A stretch of DNA of 64,000 nt from Cryptomeria japonica (taxonomy: Eukaryota > Streptophyta > Pinopsida > Cupressales > Cupressaceae). The position numbers were made by a program, and so were the translations under genes. Below, one piece after another: positions 22,780 through 35,089 of this stretch (the first letter of the stretch is position 1; each line of letters starts with the position of its first letter). The DNA is taken from positions 607,275,673-607,339,672 of the forward strand of contig NC_081408.1 in NCBI RefSeq assembly GCF_030272615.1. The letters are read 5' to 3'. The notes beneath the pieces were generated by a model. The model was not told where the DNA came from, did no database searches, and saw only the letters and a list, made by a program, of their open reading frames with translations.

Positions 22780-23884
22780 GAGGAATAGGGTTTGAAATTA
22801 AACCACGGGTGTATTAACATGACAAACAAGGAAACCTATAGCAATATTCTTCTTGAATGTGTTTTTAATGAGCAGAGCAGATGTGGAAAATAGTGTCAAC
22901 AAAGCAACATGATGAGTCAGAGTACCTGAAATATGTTTTTCAGAAGGAAACAATAGGTAGGAAGAGAAAGAGGGAGAGTAACCTAGATGATGTCATGTAG
23001 AATGATAGTGGTGGGTATGCGAGAGTTCCCATGTTGTTACACAATGCCTGTCACCTAAAGATATTAAAGTTTGTTGTATGGATGGTAGTGGTAGTATATG
23101 ATGATCATCACTTGTCAAACAGCTTGGAATGGTACATTCCAATGAAATAAATCAAGTGTGTAATTCCTATAGTCACAATCAAGATCAGTCTTATAACCTT
23201 GCAAATTTAATAGCATCATATGTTTTAGAACTTAGGCAGTAGTCTTAGGGTTAGATCAAGCTCTTACACTTGCTTTTTAGCGAAGCTTCGTTGTTTGTTC
23301 ACTTGGAGTCTCGATGACTAATGGATTTGTGTGTGTATATTGAATAGGAGGAATAGGGTTTGAAATTGAACCACGGGTGTATTATCGTGAGAAACAAGGA
23401 AACTTATAGCAATATTATTCTCGAATGTGTTTTTAATGAGTAGAGCAGATGTGGAAAATAGTGTCAACAAAGCAACATGACGAGTTAGAGTACCTGCAAT
23501 ATGTTTTCAAAAGGAAACAACAAGTAGGAAGAGAAAGAGGGAGAGTAACATAGATGATGTCCTATAGAATGATAGTGGTGGGTATGCAAGAGTTCCCATG
23601 TTGTTATATAATGCCTATCACCTAAAGAAATTAAAGTTTATTATATGCATGGCAGTGGTAGTATATGATGAGCTTTACTTGTCAAACAGCTTGGAACGAT
23701 ACATACCCATGAAAGAAATCAAGTGTGTAATTCCTATAGTCACAATTGAGATCAATCTTATAACCTTGCAAATTTAATAGCATCAGATGTTTTAGAACTT
23801 AGGCAGTACTCTTAAGGTTAGGTCAAGCTCTTACACTTTCTTTTTAGTGACGCCTCATTGTTTGTTCTCTTGGAGTCTCATTGT
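22749..23884 (+). repeat. 568-bp tandem duplication with a relic coding piece (element G)
   Basis: Two head-to-tail copies, 22749-23316 and 23317-23884, differ at a modest number of sites. Each holds broken frame fragments such as GRKRESNLDDVM and YARVPMLLHNACHLKILKF. I do not recognise the protein. Both copies share an identical GTGTGTGTATATTGAATAGG start. Confidence 0.75.
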
Positions 23885-24000
23885 ATGATGTTCTATTCAT
23901 AACTTTAAATTTAATATATCATTTTATTAGCCCACCATATGGCCCCTTAGGTGTCATTAGAGGTCGTATTGTTTCCTAAGAGGTCATATGGTGTCCTGTG

Positions 24001-24149
24001 ACCCCTTAAGACCTCTCCTCTTTCCCTCCCCCCTGTTCTCCCCCCTCTCCCTCTCTCTCTCTCCCTCTCTCTCTCCCTCTACCTCTCTCCCTCTCTCCCT
24101 CCCTCTCTCTCTCTCTCCCTTCCTCCATACCCCTTCTTTTCTCCCACCC

Positions 24150-24233
<84 letters not shown>

Positions 24234-24964
24234 TACCTCTCTCCCTCTCTCTACCTTCCCTCCCCCCTCTCTCTCTCCCTCTACCTCCTTCCCTCTCTCT
24301 CCATCTCTCTCCCTTTCCCTCTCCCCTCTCCTCTCCATCCCTCCTCCTACTCTCCCTCTCCCTTCCTCCATACCCTTTCTTCTCTCCCACCCCCCCTCTT
24401 CTCTCCCTCTCTCCCTCTCTCCCTCTCTCTCCCTCTCCCCTCTCCTCTCCCTCCCTCTCCCTCACCCATCTCTCTCTCCCTCTCCCTCTCCCCTCCCCTC
24501 TCCCTCCATCCCCCCTACTCTCCCTCTCCCTCTCCCTTCCTCCATACCCCTTCTTCTCTCTCAGCCCCCCTCTTCTCTGTCTACCTCCCTCCCTCTACCT
24601 CTCTCCCTCTCTCTACCTTCCCTCCCCCTCTTCTCTCCCTCTCTCCCTCCCTCTACCTCTCCCTTCCCCCCTCTTCTCTCCCTCTCTCTCCCTATCCCCT
24701 CTCCTCTCGATCCCTCTCCCTCCCCTCTCTCTCTCTCTCCCTCTCCTCCCTCCTCTCCCTCCCTCCCTCCCCCTACTCTCCCTCTCCCTTCCTCCATAAA
24801 CCTTCTTCTCTCCCACCCCTTCTTCTCTCTCTCTCCCTCCCTCTACCTCTCTCCCTCTCTCTACCTTCCCTCCCCCATCTTCTCTCCCTCTCTCCCTCCC
24901 TCTACCTCTCCCTTCCCCCCTCTTCTCTTCCTCTCTTCTTCTCTCTCCCTTCCTCCATACCCCT

Positions 24965-25041
<77 letters not shown>

Positions 25042-25126
25042 TCCCTCCCTCCCTCTCCCTTCCTTGATACCCCTTCTTCTCTCCCACTCTCCCCCATCTT
25101 CTCTCCCTCTACCTCTCTCTCTCTCT

Positions 25127-25190
<64 letters not shown>

Positions 25191-25703
25191 TCCTTCCCTC
25201 TCTCCCTCTCCCTTCCTCCATACCCCTTCTTCTCTCCCACCCTCCCTCTTCTCTCTCTCTCTCTCCCTCTTCATTCCTCCATACCCCATCTTCTCTCCCA
25301 CCCTCCCCCCTCTTCTCTCCCTCTCTCCCTCCCTCTACCTCTCCCCCTCTCTCTACCTTCCCTCCCTCATCTCTCTCTCTCTCTCTCTACCCTCCCCCCT
25401 CTCCCCCCTCTCTCTCTCTCCCTCTCTCTCCCTCTCCCTCTCCCTTCCTCCATACCCCTTCTTCTCTCCCACCCCCATCTTCTCTCTCTCTCTCTCCCTC
25501 CCTCTACCTCTCTCCCTCTCTCCCTCCCTCTACCTATCTCCCTCTCTCATCTTCCTTCCCCCCTCTCTCTCTCCCTCTCCCTCTCCCTCCTTCCCTCTCT
25601 CTCCCTCTCCCTCTCTCTCTCCCTCTCCCTCTCCCCTCTTCCTTCCTCCATACCCCTTCTTCTCTCCCACTGTCCCCCCTCCTCTCTCCCTCCCCCCTAC
25701 TCT

Positions 25704-25752
<49 letters not shown>
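24001..25752 (+). repeat. Polypyrimidine (CT/CCCTCT) tract with embedded minisatellite (element G)
   Basis: About 1.75 kb is almost pure C and T on the + strand. Within it a phrase CCTTCCTCCATACCCCTTCT recurs about ten times (for example 24120, 24364, 24536, 24785, 24950, 25213, 25449, 25641). A single ancestral-looking copy of this phrase stands at 22588, just before the duplicated first exon. The tract separates the left end from the transposase promoter region. Confidence 0.9.
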
Positions 25753-25754
<2 letters not shown>

Positions 25755-25847
25755 TTTCATTCACATCTTTTCTACTACCAATAATGCATTTGAGGTACTA
25801 AAACTATTAGTTCACTACCCTGCCATAACTTTTTTAAGGCAAAGGAT

Positions 25848-26051
25848 CACGTACGTGGTACTTATTACTCATAAGCATGTACGGGGTACTATTCCCATTA
25901 TTCATTACCTTGCGATAAAATTTTTTAGGCTTAGTAGCGCGTACGCACTACTTATCAGTCCAAAATAGAAAAAAAGAATATCGTTGGGCTTGTCAACATT
26001 TTATGGTCTAAGAGCACGTACAGGGTTATTAATGTAGCACGTACACGGTTT
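25848..26051 (+). repeat. Middle cluster of CACRTACG-type motifs (element G)
   Basis: Five copies: CACGTACGTGGTACT (25848), CATGTACGGGGTAC (25876), GCGCGTACGCACTAC (25937), CACGTACAGGGTTA (26015) and CACGTACACGGTTT (26038). They sit directly upstream of gene 1. Confidence 0.7.
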
Positions 26052-26338
26052 ATAGACATAGTTTTAGTTGCCCAAGAGACTCAACAGCCTCAAAAGAAGT
26101 TTTTGAGGTCATTGAAGGCCCCATTGGAACTGTGTCTGCACTTCTATCATTGTTGTATACATAAAAGTAAGCAATTTTTTTTATTTTGCATGATTTCAAA
26201 TGATTGAATTGTGATTGTTTAATAGTTTGATTCCAAATAATAGTGATAAGATGCATATTTATGGTTATTTGTTTGTTTATGAACTTTTCTTTACATATAT
26301 ATGTAATATGATTCTATTTAGGATAACTGATATCAACC
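26052..26338 (+). promoter_or_regulatory. Probable 5' untranslated exon and intron of gene 1 (element G)
   Basis: A donor AAAA|GTAAGC at 26167 and an acceptor TATTTAG ending at 26321 define a 155-base intron in front of the ATG at 26339. The exon before it has a near copy at 22640-22678. No clear TATA box was found. Splicing here is inference from the site sequences and the duplicate copy. Confidence 0.45.
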
Positions 26339-29177
26339 ATGGGAAAGAACAAGTGAGGAACGATGGAACAATGAGAGGCTCAAAAGGAAAGACAAAGGCA
26401 TCGTATGAAGAAATTGCGTGACATAAGAACAATGGGAGAAGAAGGTATGTCATCCTCAACATCTCAATTCGATTTACCAAACGAATATAATGCACCTAAT
26501 GCAATTGAAGAAGAAACATTTGATAATGTACCATTTGAACATAATGCAATTGAAGAAGATACCACATTGAATAATCAATTAAATGATGAACATATTACAC
26601 CTTCTCTACTTGATGAATTGAATGTACATAATGCATTGATGTTAACACCTCCTAGAATCATTCGTAGGAAACTAAAGTATCTAATTGACATTGATGAGAA
26701 TATATTGAAGTCAATGCCCAATAAAATGAACAAACGAACTTGTAGGAGAATGGTTAAAAGAATATGACAAAACTATTTTAAAAACTTAAATCAAACCGCA
26801 AGATGTCAATTAATTATTCAAATGATTAAAAATTTGAATTTTAGAGAGACAATAAAAATTCTAGGCATAAGATCATCTGAAAGTAACAGTGAAAGAACTA
26901 TTGTCAAAAATCTATTTGATGCATATCAATCTATTGGTTCAAAATCATGTAGTAAAGATTCTAATGCTACTCGACGTGTCATTACATCAACCATAATGAG
27001 CAAGAAAATAGAAAAATATTGTTTGATAAGAAAAACAAGTAAGTCATTAAACGTTAGTAGAACAACTTTAAGTAAAGCATTAAAGAGGCATGAACAAATA
27101 GAGGAAACTAACAATAATTCTCTTTGGGCATTCTTGAGTAGACTACCACACAAAGACAAGGTTGTTGTTGATGTACTAAAACATTAATTGAAAATTTATG
27201 GCATGACAATACAAGAGTATCACCCAACCAAAGAGATGTTGTTAGAAGGTGAATTGGGTCTACAAATTGTGAGACACATGCCAAACAATATTTGGATATG
27301 ACTCAAACTAAATTTTATGAAAGATTCCTTCAAAAGTTTCCTCAAATAAGAATTTCTCAAAGATTTTTTGAAATGGAAAAACCTTTTTATATCAAGATTA
27401 ATCATGTATGCACCACGTGTTGTTGTAGGATGCATATTGAATTTTCCATGCATTATGATACTTTTCGTCATATTTGTTCTACTTTGCACACTAATGATGT
27501 TTTGCAGGAATGTAATATACAAGCACCTCCTAAGTCGGTAAGAGAATCTATTTCAAGTGTGCTATATAATAGACATGATGGTCGCATTTATTATAAGATG
27601 CCTTGTTTGGAAGGTTCTTGTGCTATATGTGGTGGTTTGCAACGTTTATCAAGATGCGTACATTTGGAGAGCACACATGAAATTGGTATGAAACTAGTTT
27701 CTTTTAGAAAATACATGACAGTATGGAGTTAAAGATGGAAAAGATTTGAATAGATGTGAGCTAGTGAAAAATGATATATGTGTAGCTCAATTTATGAAAA
27801 TGTTTCAAGAGAAACTAGTTTATGAGTACATAATGCATACACATAGAGCTCAATGGTTAGATGAAAAATTCAAGTTATGTAAGGACACATTTCCTCTTGG
27901 CATCATTGTCTCTATAGTTGATTTTTCTGAAAATTATACATGACAACCTCAAAATGAAGTGCAATCCATGTATTATCACTCTACACAAGTTTCTATTTTT
28001 ATACACATAGCATTCATGCATGCAGATGATAGCACAAAGGAGGATAGAAAGGTTGTAAGAGAGTATCACTTCTACATAAGTGATGATCATACTCATTCAT
28101 TAGAGTTTGTACAAGGATGCTTTAAATTTTTCTATGATAGTTTAAGGGAAAGGAACATATGATACAATCGACACTTAATATGGTTAGATAATTGCACCGC
28201 ACAATTCAAGAATTCAAGGATATTTTATTGGTTGACAAAGATGCATATGACAAGCGGTGTACAACATTTTTGGAATTTCACTAAGGCTAGACATGGTAAG
28301 GGAGAGAATGATGGTGCAGGAGCATGTGTGAAAAGATCCCTAGCTAGGGAAGAATTGAAGTACAAAGGTGGTGCTGAGTTGGTAGATGCAGAAACAATTG
28401 TGAGATGGTGTAAGTCTACGATGGGCCCAAGTAATCTAGGTACATCAAGTACATCAAAGGTTCATAGATATTTTTGGTTGATCACTGAATCTAACATTGA
28501 AAACTATCTAGATTGTTGTATAGTTGCAGGATCGAGTGACATGCACTAATTTATGAGTTCAAATTCAAGTTCACTAGTAATTTATACGAGACAGGTGGTA
28601 TGAATTTTGCTCTTCATGCATGTATTGTTTGTGGGAAGAATGTTAATCACAAGAGTGGGTTGACAAATGGTCTTGTAGACCATTGGTTCCCATTGATTCA
28701 TATCAAATTCCCAAAGCACTATAATTGAGCCAGATGGAGACATCAGTGGATTTTGACCATGTATCCGACCTAGTTGATTCAGGTGATTTTTTGAGTTAAT
28801 TTTTTTGCAAGTATTTTTTTTGGTTCATTTTTTTTGTACATTATACTTTATTTTTAGTATTAATTAACATTTTATAAAATGCAGGTCATGTGTATGCAGT
28901 TGTTGTGGAAGAGACCAATGAAGAAGGAACAAATTACTATTTGTGTCATTGTGTTGAGCCTAAAAGAAAATTGACAACCACAATCATTGATGGAGAGGGT
29001 ATTGAGTACCCAATAGGGTCTATTATCATCACATGAACATGGCTTTGGAGATACCCTATCAATAATTCTAATGTTTGGTTGTTTGAGGACTTTGAAACAC
29101 ACAAAAATATTCTTCATTTCTCTAACCTTGTTGTTGCAACAAATATTCATTTGATGAAGTATCATGGTAGACCTCAT
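26339..29177 (+). pseudogene. Element G gene 1: putative DDE-type transposase (main part)
   Basis: ATG at 26339 (context AACCATGGG). The frame runs about 930 codons with several TGA/TAA stops and shifts (near 26354, 26765, 27185, 27730, 27944, 28160). The N-terminal half has helix-turn-helix-like RKTSKSLNVSRTTLSKALKR. A Cys-rich block follows (CTTCCCRMH, then CAICGGLQRLSRCVH), possibly zinc-binding. The catalytic-looking core has VDFSENYT (Asp 27920), WLDNCTAQFKNSR (Asp 28187) and HGKGENDGAGACVKR (Glu/Asp 28304-28310). The C-terminal part crosses a 102-base intron (28783-28884, phase 1) and has a small YxxVVEE...YPIGS domain. I recall similar D-NC-QFK and DGxGxxxKR patterns in uncharacterised metazoan transposase-like proteins, but cannot name a plant family. 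The last exon is cut by element E. Confidence 0.72.
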
Positions 29178-30678
29178 TGATAACTTAATGATGAACAAAT
29201 AGTACCAACCCGGTACTGAGATTGGGGGGGTGAATCAGTACAGGCAAAAACTCAACCTTAAATCAGTTTGTCAACTAACACTTATGAATTGACAGACAAA
29301 CAACAACACTGGTCCTTCAACAGAGTTCAACCAGCAAAACCAAGTATAACTGAGACAAGCAAAGACCAGTTGACACTTATCTTCTCATCTAATCTAACTC
29401 TTCATTCCCATTTCACCCTAATGCATGAACAGGTAATATACCATCAAAGATGTAAATATTATAGAAAGATCAACATGCATCACCCCTTAATCAGAAAGCA
29501 ATCATAACATCACATGAAGAAAGCGTCACACATGACACACACATTTTTCATGTGGAAACCCAACTAGGAAAAAAACCATGGTGGGGATGAATACCCACAA
29601 GCTTATTTGTGAACTCTTTAGAAGTCTGCTCTGTTAGAAGCCTTGTTTGGTTAAAGATAGATACAATAGGTTTTGTTAAGAACCGGTCCTATTAGGGATC
29701 ACTCAATTAAGGGATGGCTACAATACCCAGTTAAGGGTTAAACCTTGTTAAGGGTACCTTGTTAGAGGATTTCAAGAACTCAATAGCTAAAGGATATCAA
29801 TGACTCAATAGCTTCGAGTTACCCTGTTAAGGGATTTTCAACAAGCCAGTTAAGGCTACCTTGTTAGGGGATTTCACAACTATTGAAGTGGTTAGAGATC
29901 AATAGGTATATCAATGACCTGATAATAGCACTCAATGCCAATGCAGATCTGCTTAAGCTCCTCTTCACCTTCTGCGCTTACACTCTACAGATATGACTTC
30001 TCTCCTCTAGTCTAGCAAGAATCACATATCTCTTCTCTTAGATACACACACACAACTTTTGCCAACAACTTCTCAAAGAATCACAACATCGACCTTATAG
30101 GACAACAGATAGGTCGGTAGCATAAACCTTAAACCCTAAACCTATTAGGTTAAGCAATTCAAATGGTTCAATCCTAACCGTTGAAAATACTACATTAAAT
30201 GCAATAGATCTTGAATAAATCTCAAGACATTCTCCATCATTCATTATCCACCAATTTCATGGTAGCTGATAATCCATCATGCGTTATCATCATTTACAGA
30301 CTTTGAACATTCCCAAGGTAGATAGGGATAGTCTTCTTCATGCAAGATCCTTCACGCGCACAAGGCTGATGTGGAAACACAATCTGTTCTTTGTTATACT
30401 ACTAACTCATCACACAAAGATCACCGATTGAGTCACATAGGCTTGAGGTACTCCAACCAGAAATCCTGAAGTGGAAACTACCTACCAACTGGTAGTCATA
30501 CAATGCTTCCATGTGCCGGTTCCCATGACTACATGCCGATTCGCCTTGACATACCGGTTCACCTTGAACAAATATACCAGTTCTTACATATGCCGGTTCT
30601 CTCTTCATATCACATATTGACATCAATGAAAACATACAATATCATTATGTCCTCATACCAGTTCACATAATGCCAACA
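29178..30678 (-). repeat. 3' LTR of element E
   Basis: TGATAACTTAA to ATGCCAACA on the + strand, 1,501 bp. It is a direct copy of 35090-36629 and contains a run of GTTAAGGG-type phrases (29700-29880). Confidence 0.93.
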
Positions 30679-30690
30679 ATCTCCCCCTTT
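30679..30690 (-). other. Polypurine tract of element E
   Basis: The minus strand reads AAAGGGGGAGAT before TGTTGGCATTATG. A second pyrimidine run, CTCCCCCTTTGACA on the + strand at about 30777, lies inside and has a counterpart in element C at about 12229. Confidence 0.85.
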
Positions 30691-30870
30691 GGTATTGATG
30701 GCAATATACAAAGATATCTCTCTGCTAACTCATCTTCTCCCCAATTTCTGTAGATATCTTCTCCGCTACACTTCTTCTCCCCCTTTGACAACAATGCCAA
30801 CATGGAGGCACAAACATCCCTATTCCATTAAGTTGCTCCCCCTGAGGAGTAGCATCCTTCAACACATCAA

Positions 30871-31746
30871 TCAACAAAAGAAATGACTATGCACTACCTG
30901 ACTGATGTTGAACAAATATTTTTTATTTACCTCTTGAAGGGGCAGTACCCCCAATTCACCTCTTAAATACACAAATGTAGTCTTTGGGAGAGGCTTGGTG
31001 AATATGTCTACTAACTACTCATTACTAGAAACATGTTCCAGTGCAATCTCTTTATTCTAAACCTTTTCCCTCAAGAAATGATACTTAAGCTCAAAATGCT
31101 TGGTTCTAGAATGTAAAACTAGATTCTTTGAAATATGGATAGCACTTGTGTTATCACAGAATATACTTATCGGTTCAGATACAGGGATTTTGAAGCCATC
31201 TAATACATGCTTCATCTAGATTGTCTGAGTGTAGTTCATGAAAGCTGCAACATACTCCGCTTCCACTGTAGATTGAGAGATACAACTTTGCTTTTTACTC
31301 ATCCATGAGACCATTCTACCACCAAAGAAGAATGCACTATCGGTTGTGCTCTTCCAATCATCTACATTACCAGCCCAATCAGCATCTGTGAACACTTTCA
31401 AGTTGAAATCGTTGCTATATGGATACGATAATCCATAGTCAATAGTTCCCTTCAAATACCTAAGGATCCACTTGACTACAACCAAGTGGGATTCTCTTGG
31501 ACTTTTCTGGAACCTTGTAGTAATGCCAACTACATGTGCAATATCTAGTCTACTATGCACTACATAATGCAATTTACCAATCATTGATTGGTATTCCTTC
31601 TCATCAACCAATGTTGAATCATCTACTTTGGATAGTTTACAACTAGTCACCATCGGTGTACCAACTGGTTTGCTATCTTCCATGAAAAAAGTCTTCAACA
31701 CCTCTTTGACATACTTGGACTGAGTGATAAAGATTCCATCTCTCAT
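30871..31746 (-). pseudogene. Copia RNase H and C-terminal RT end (element E)
   Basis: Reads RDGIFITQSKYVKEVLKTF, GTPMVTSCKLSKVD, MIGKLHYVVHSRLDIAHVVG, then the RNase H block VFTDADWAGNVDDWKSTTDS with the first catalytic Asp, and CISQSTVEAEYVA with the Glu. After a stop at 31216 it continues as FCDNTSAIHISKN (third Asp), LVDIFTKPLPK and ends at 30871. This is the standard C-terminal half of copia Pol, which degrades RNA in the RNA-DNA hybrid. Three TAG/TAA-type stops interrupt it. Confidence 0.88.
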
Positions 31747-31749
31747 CTG

Positions 31750-32784
31750 CTAGATCTGTAGTCCAATGAAGAACTTAATCTCCCCTATGACTGACATCTC
31801 AAACTCTTTCTTCATCTCATCTGCAAACGCATGACTCATCTTGTCATCTCCACCAAAGATAATGTCATCAACAAATACCTGATAGATCAGGATCTGATCT
31901 CCTTCAGATTTCAAATAGATATTGCTATCTTCACTTGTTCTCTCAAATCCAATCTTCATAAGATGGGAATGCAGGTGTTCATACCATACTCTAGGTGCCT
32001 ACTTTAGACCATATAAGGCTTTATGTAGCCTGCACACCATATCACTATCTTCAGATAGGGAAAACCCATCTAGTTGCTCTATATACACCTCCTCTTCAAG
32101 TACACCATTTAGAAATGTAGATTTTACATCCATTCGATATACCTTAAATCCTTTAAAAGTTGCATATGCAAGAAGCATATGAACTCCTTCCAATCTGGCT
32201 ACAGGAGCAAAGGTTTCTCCATAGTCTTCTCCTTCTTCTTGAGCATATCCTTTGCACACCAATCTGGCTTTGTTCCTAATCATCGTGCCATCCTCATTCA
32301 GCTTATTTCTACAGACCCATTTGGTACCAATGACATTTTTATGCTCTGGTCTAGGTACCAAGGACCATGTACCATTTTTCTCTATCTGGTCAAGTTCCTC
32401 TTCCATTGCCTTGATCCAGTCTTCATCCTTATGTGCCTCTTTGAATGACTTAGGCTCAAATTCAGAGATCAAACATGAGCTTTCTCTGACTCTTCTTCTT
32501 GTAAGGATTCCAGCATCCTTATCTCCTATGATCTGCTTAGGATCATGATTCAGCTTGACATACCGAGGAATGGTCTTGATAGATTCCTCTTTCTTTTCTT
32601 CTTCATCCTCATCTCCATTAGTATTAGCATCTACATCTATCAGTGTAGGAACACTGATACTGGTACTCAATTGACTAACAACCGATTCCCAGAAGGTTGC
32701 AACTAGTTCATTTATAGCTTGCTCATTGTCGGTTTCCTCCAGTTTCTTAGAGGTTTCATCAACTCTCACATTGATACTTTCCAT
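31750..32784 (-). pseudogene. Copia reverse transcriptase (element E)
   Basis: Starts in an acidic linker and enters RT at [20 protein letters not shown]. Then come [57 protein letters not shown] and the first-Asp motif [13 protein letters not shown]. After a single stop at 31996-31998 (LYGLK*AP, Q to TAG) the second motif reads FVDDIIFGG at about 31869, a Phe variant of YVDD. All main copia RT blocks are present and in order, so the enzyme was intact apart from two stops. Confidence 0.92.
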
Positions 32785-32787
32785 AAT

Positions 32788-33990
32788 TCATCGAGTCCTA
32801 TTGTTGAAGCACTTGAGAGCTTTACTATTGGTGGAATATCCTAGGAATATTCCCTCATCACATTTAGCTTCAAACTTGCCATGATGTTCACTCCTCTTGA
32901 TGTAACATTTGTTACCAAATACCCTAAAGTAGCTAACCATAGGTGTCTTACCACTTCAGTACTCATAAGGAGTTTTATCCTTACATTTCTTGATGAGTAC
33001 CCGGTTCATTGTGTAGACTGTAGTGCTTACCACTTCTTTCCAAAAGGTGTGAGCTACCTTTCCTTGAATCAACATGGTTCTAGCTGCTTCAACCACAGTC
33101 TGGTTATTCCTCTCTGCTAGGCCATTCTATTGTGGAGTCTGGGGGGCAGACAGTTGCCTCTTGATGCCAAATTCTTCACAATACTTGTTGAATTCACTAG
33201 AAGTGAATTCCCCTCCTTGATCAATTCTGAGGCACTTGATCTTTTTACCACTTTCCTTCTCCACTAATGCTCTGAAAGCTTTGAACTTCACAAAGGCTTT
33301 AGACTTGTCTTTCAAGAATGTGACCCACATCATTCTTGAGCAGTCATCAGTGAGAATCATGAAGTACCTATCACCTTGCACACTTCTAGTTTTCATAGGA
33401 CCACACAAATCAGTATGCACAAGATCAAGCAAGTTGTTAGTAGTGAAAGATTTACCTTTAAAGGTTAAGGAAGATATTTCCCCAATTGACACTCTCTGCA
33501 CAAGGTATTATCCGGTTTACTTAGCACTGACAACCCTCTAACTGCCTTGATCTTACTGCCCTTTACAATGTTATCAAAGTTTACATGGAAAAGTCTCCTA
33601 TGCCATATCCAGCTATCATCAAATTTAGCCATAAGACATGTACTTATATTTGCATTTAGATGAAATAGGTTACCTTTGGTTTGCATGCCGGTGGCCACCA
33701 ATTCACCATCTTTTCCTTTGATTCTGCAAACTCCATTCTTGAATTCCAAAGTGAGGCCACTGTCATTTAGCTGGGCAACACTCAGAAGGTCGTGTCTGAG
33801 GCCATCAACCCAGTACACATTGTCAGCACTACTTTTTCCATTCAGAGAGATGGACCCTCTGCCTTTAACCATGCATGGTGCATCATTGCCAAAGTGGACC
33901 ACACCACCATCATACTCCTCCAAGGATAGAAACTTGCTCCGGTCACTAGTCATATGGTGAGAAGAACCACTGTCAATGATCCACTCATTG
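32788..33990 (-). pseudogene. Copia protease and integrase (element E)
   Basis: The protease motif WIIDSGSSHHMT has its Asp at 33974. The integrase zinc-binding part has WHRRLFHVNFDNI and later CRECQLGK (HHCC). A frameshift lies near 33490. The catalytic core reads LVHTDLCGPMKTRS, FMILTDDCSRMMWV, DQGGEFTSSEFNKYC and, across a CAG to TAG change at 33127, NGLAERNN with the last catalytic Glu. Next come YEY-type and FRVFGNKCYIKR blocks, as in copia integrases. It inserts cDNA into host DNA. Confidence 0.9.
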
Positions 33991-35018
33991 GAATTATCAA
34001 ACCAGGAGACAAGAGCCTTCTTGTCTGACACATCTTCTTTGACAACAATAAATACAATATCTTCATTTTCTTCATCCTCTGATTCTTCATTTGTGACACC
34101 TTCATCAACTACCACAAAACAGTTTCTCCAGTTTCCTCCTTTGAATTTCTTGAACCTTTCCAGTTTGTCCTTGTTGTCGCCATTAGGACAGTTTACTGCA
34201 ATATGTCCTATCTGGTTGCAAGAAAAGCACTTCAAAGGTAACTTACCTTTGTATTTGCGGGTTCCTTTTGGAAGTTTCCTAGCAAGGAGAGCTTCAAATG
34301 CCATCAAAATCTCCTCATCATCGATTTCTCTTCTCTGTCTTGGTTCACCACTAGTGCTAGCTTCTTTTCCTTTTCTGGATGGTATAGCAGAAGCTTTAAA
34401 AGCTAATTCAGTCTTCTGAACATTGCCATCAAAACTATTTAGCTCATAGGTTGTCAACTTTGCTGTGATGGAGTCCAAGGATACCTTAGTCTTGTCTATT
34501 GATCTCAGCTCTTGAATGGCAGCAACCCTTATTGCATAGACTGGCAATAGGGATCTCAGGACTTTGCTTACCATAGTGGAGTCTTCTATTTTACCACTTG
34601 CACTCTTGATATCTCCAACAATTATTTTGATTCTTATTCCATACTACTGAATGGTCTCTCCTTCAACCATCCTTGTATCTTCAAACTTCCCTCTCAGGCT
34701 TTCTTCCTTAGCCTTTTTTACATGTTCATCACTGCCATAGATATTTTCAAGAGCATCCCATACCTCTTTAGGATTTACCTTGTCCTGAACATCAATAAAC
34801 TCAATGTCAGATAAACTACTAATTAGGGCTTCCATGACTTGCCCATTTTCTTGTATCTCTCTCTTTTGGTCATCGGTAAGAGTACCGGTAAGGGCAACAT
34901 AGGGATTCTCAACATAGCTCCAGTGTTGAGCACCCATGCTTCTGATGTATATCTTCATTCTGTCTTTCCATATACTGAAATTTTCTTTGTTAAACTTTGG
35001 AAATTCCCTCTTCATCAT
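33991..35018 (-). pseudogene. gag: Copia Gag with zinc knuckle (element E)
   Basis: Starts at 35018 (MMKREFPKFNKENFSIWKDR), the usual FxGxNFxxWKxxM-like opening of copia Gag. A stop follows at 34644 and the frame resumes with VSKVLRSLLPVYAIRVAAIQ and LTTYELNSF, the UBN2-type Gag fold. A CX2CX4HX4C zinc knuckle, CFSCNQIGHIAVNC, lies at 34229-34188. An acidic linker (NEESEDEENED) joins to the protease. It packages the element RNA in the cytoplasm. Confidence 0.9.
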
Positions 35019-35075
35019 TACAATAGGATCTTTCCCTCAAGCAGTTAAGCTTACAACATAGAGGACCTGGAGGAC

Positions 35076-35087
35076 GCTTTAATACCA
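35076..35087 (-). other. Primer binding site of element E
   Basis: The minus strand reads TGGTATTAAAGC two bases inside the LTR, a decayed form (two transitions) of the initiator Met tRNA site TGGTATCAGAGC. Confidence 0.82.
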
Positions 35088-35089
35088 AT

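Noticed and set aside
23988-25801. Long open frames rich in Ser-Leu-Pro (or Arg-Glu on the other strand)
   Set aside because: They are translations of the CT/GA simple repeat, open in several frames at once; no gene.
33676-34419. Plus-strand frames of 94 and 147 residues
   Set aside because: Shadows of the copia Gag and protease on the minus strand, which show real motifs.
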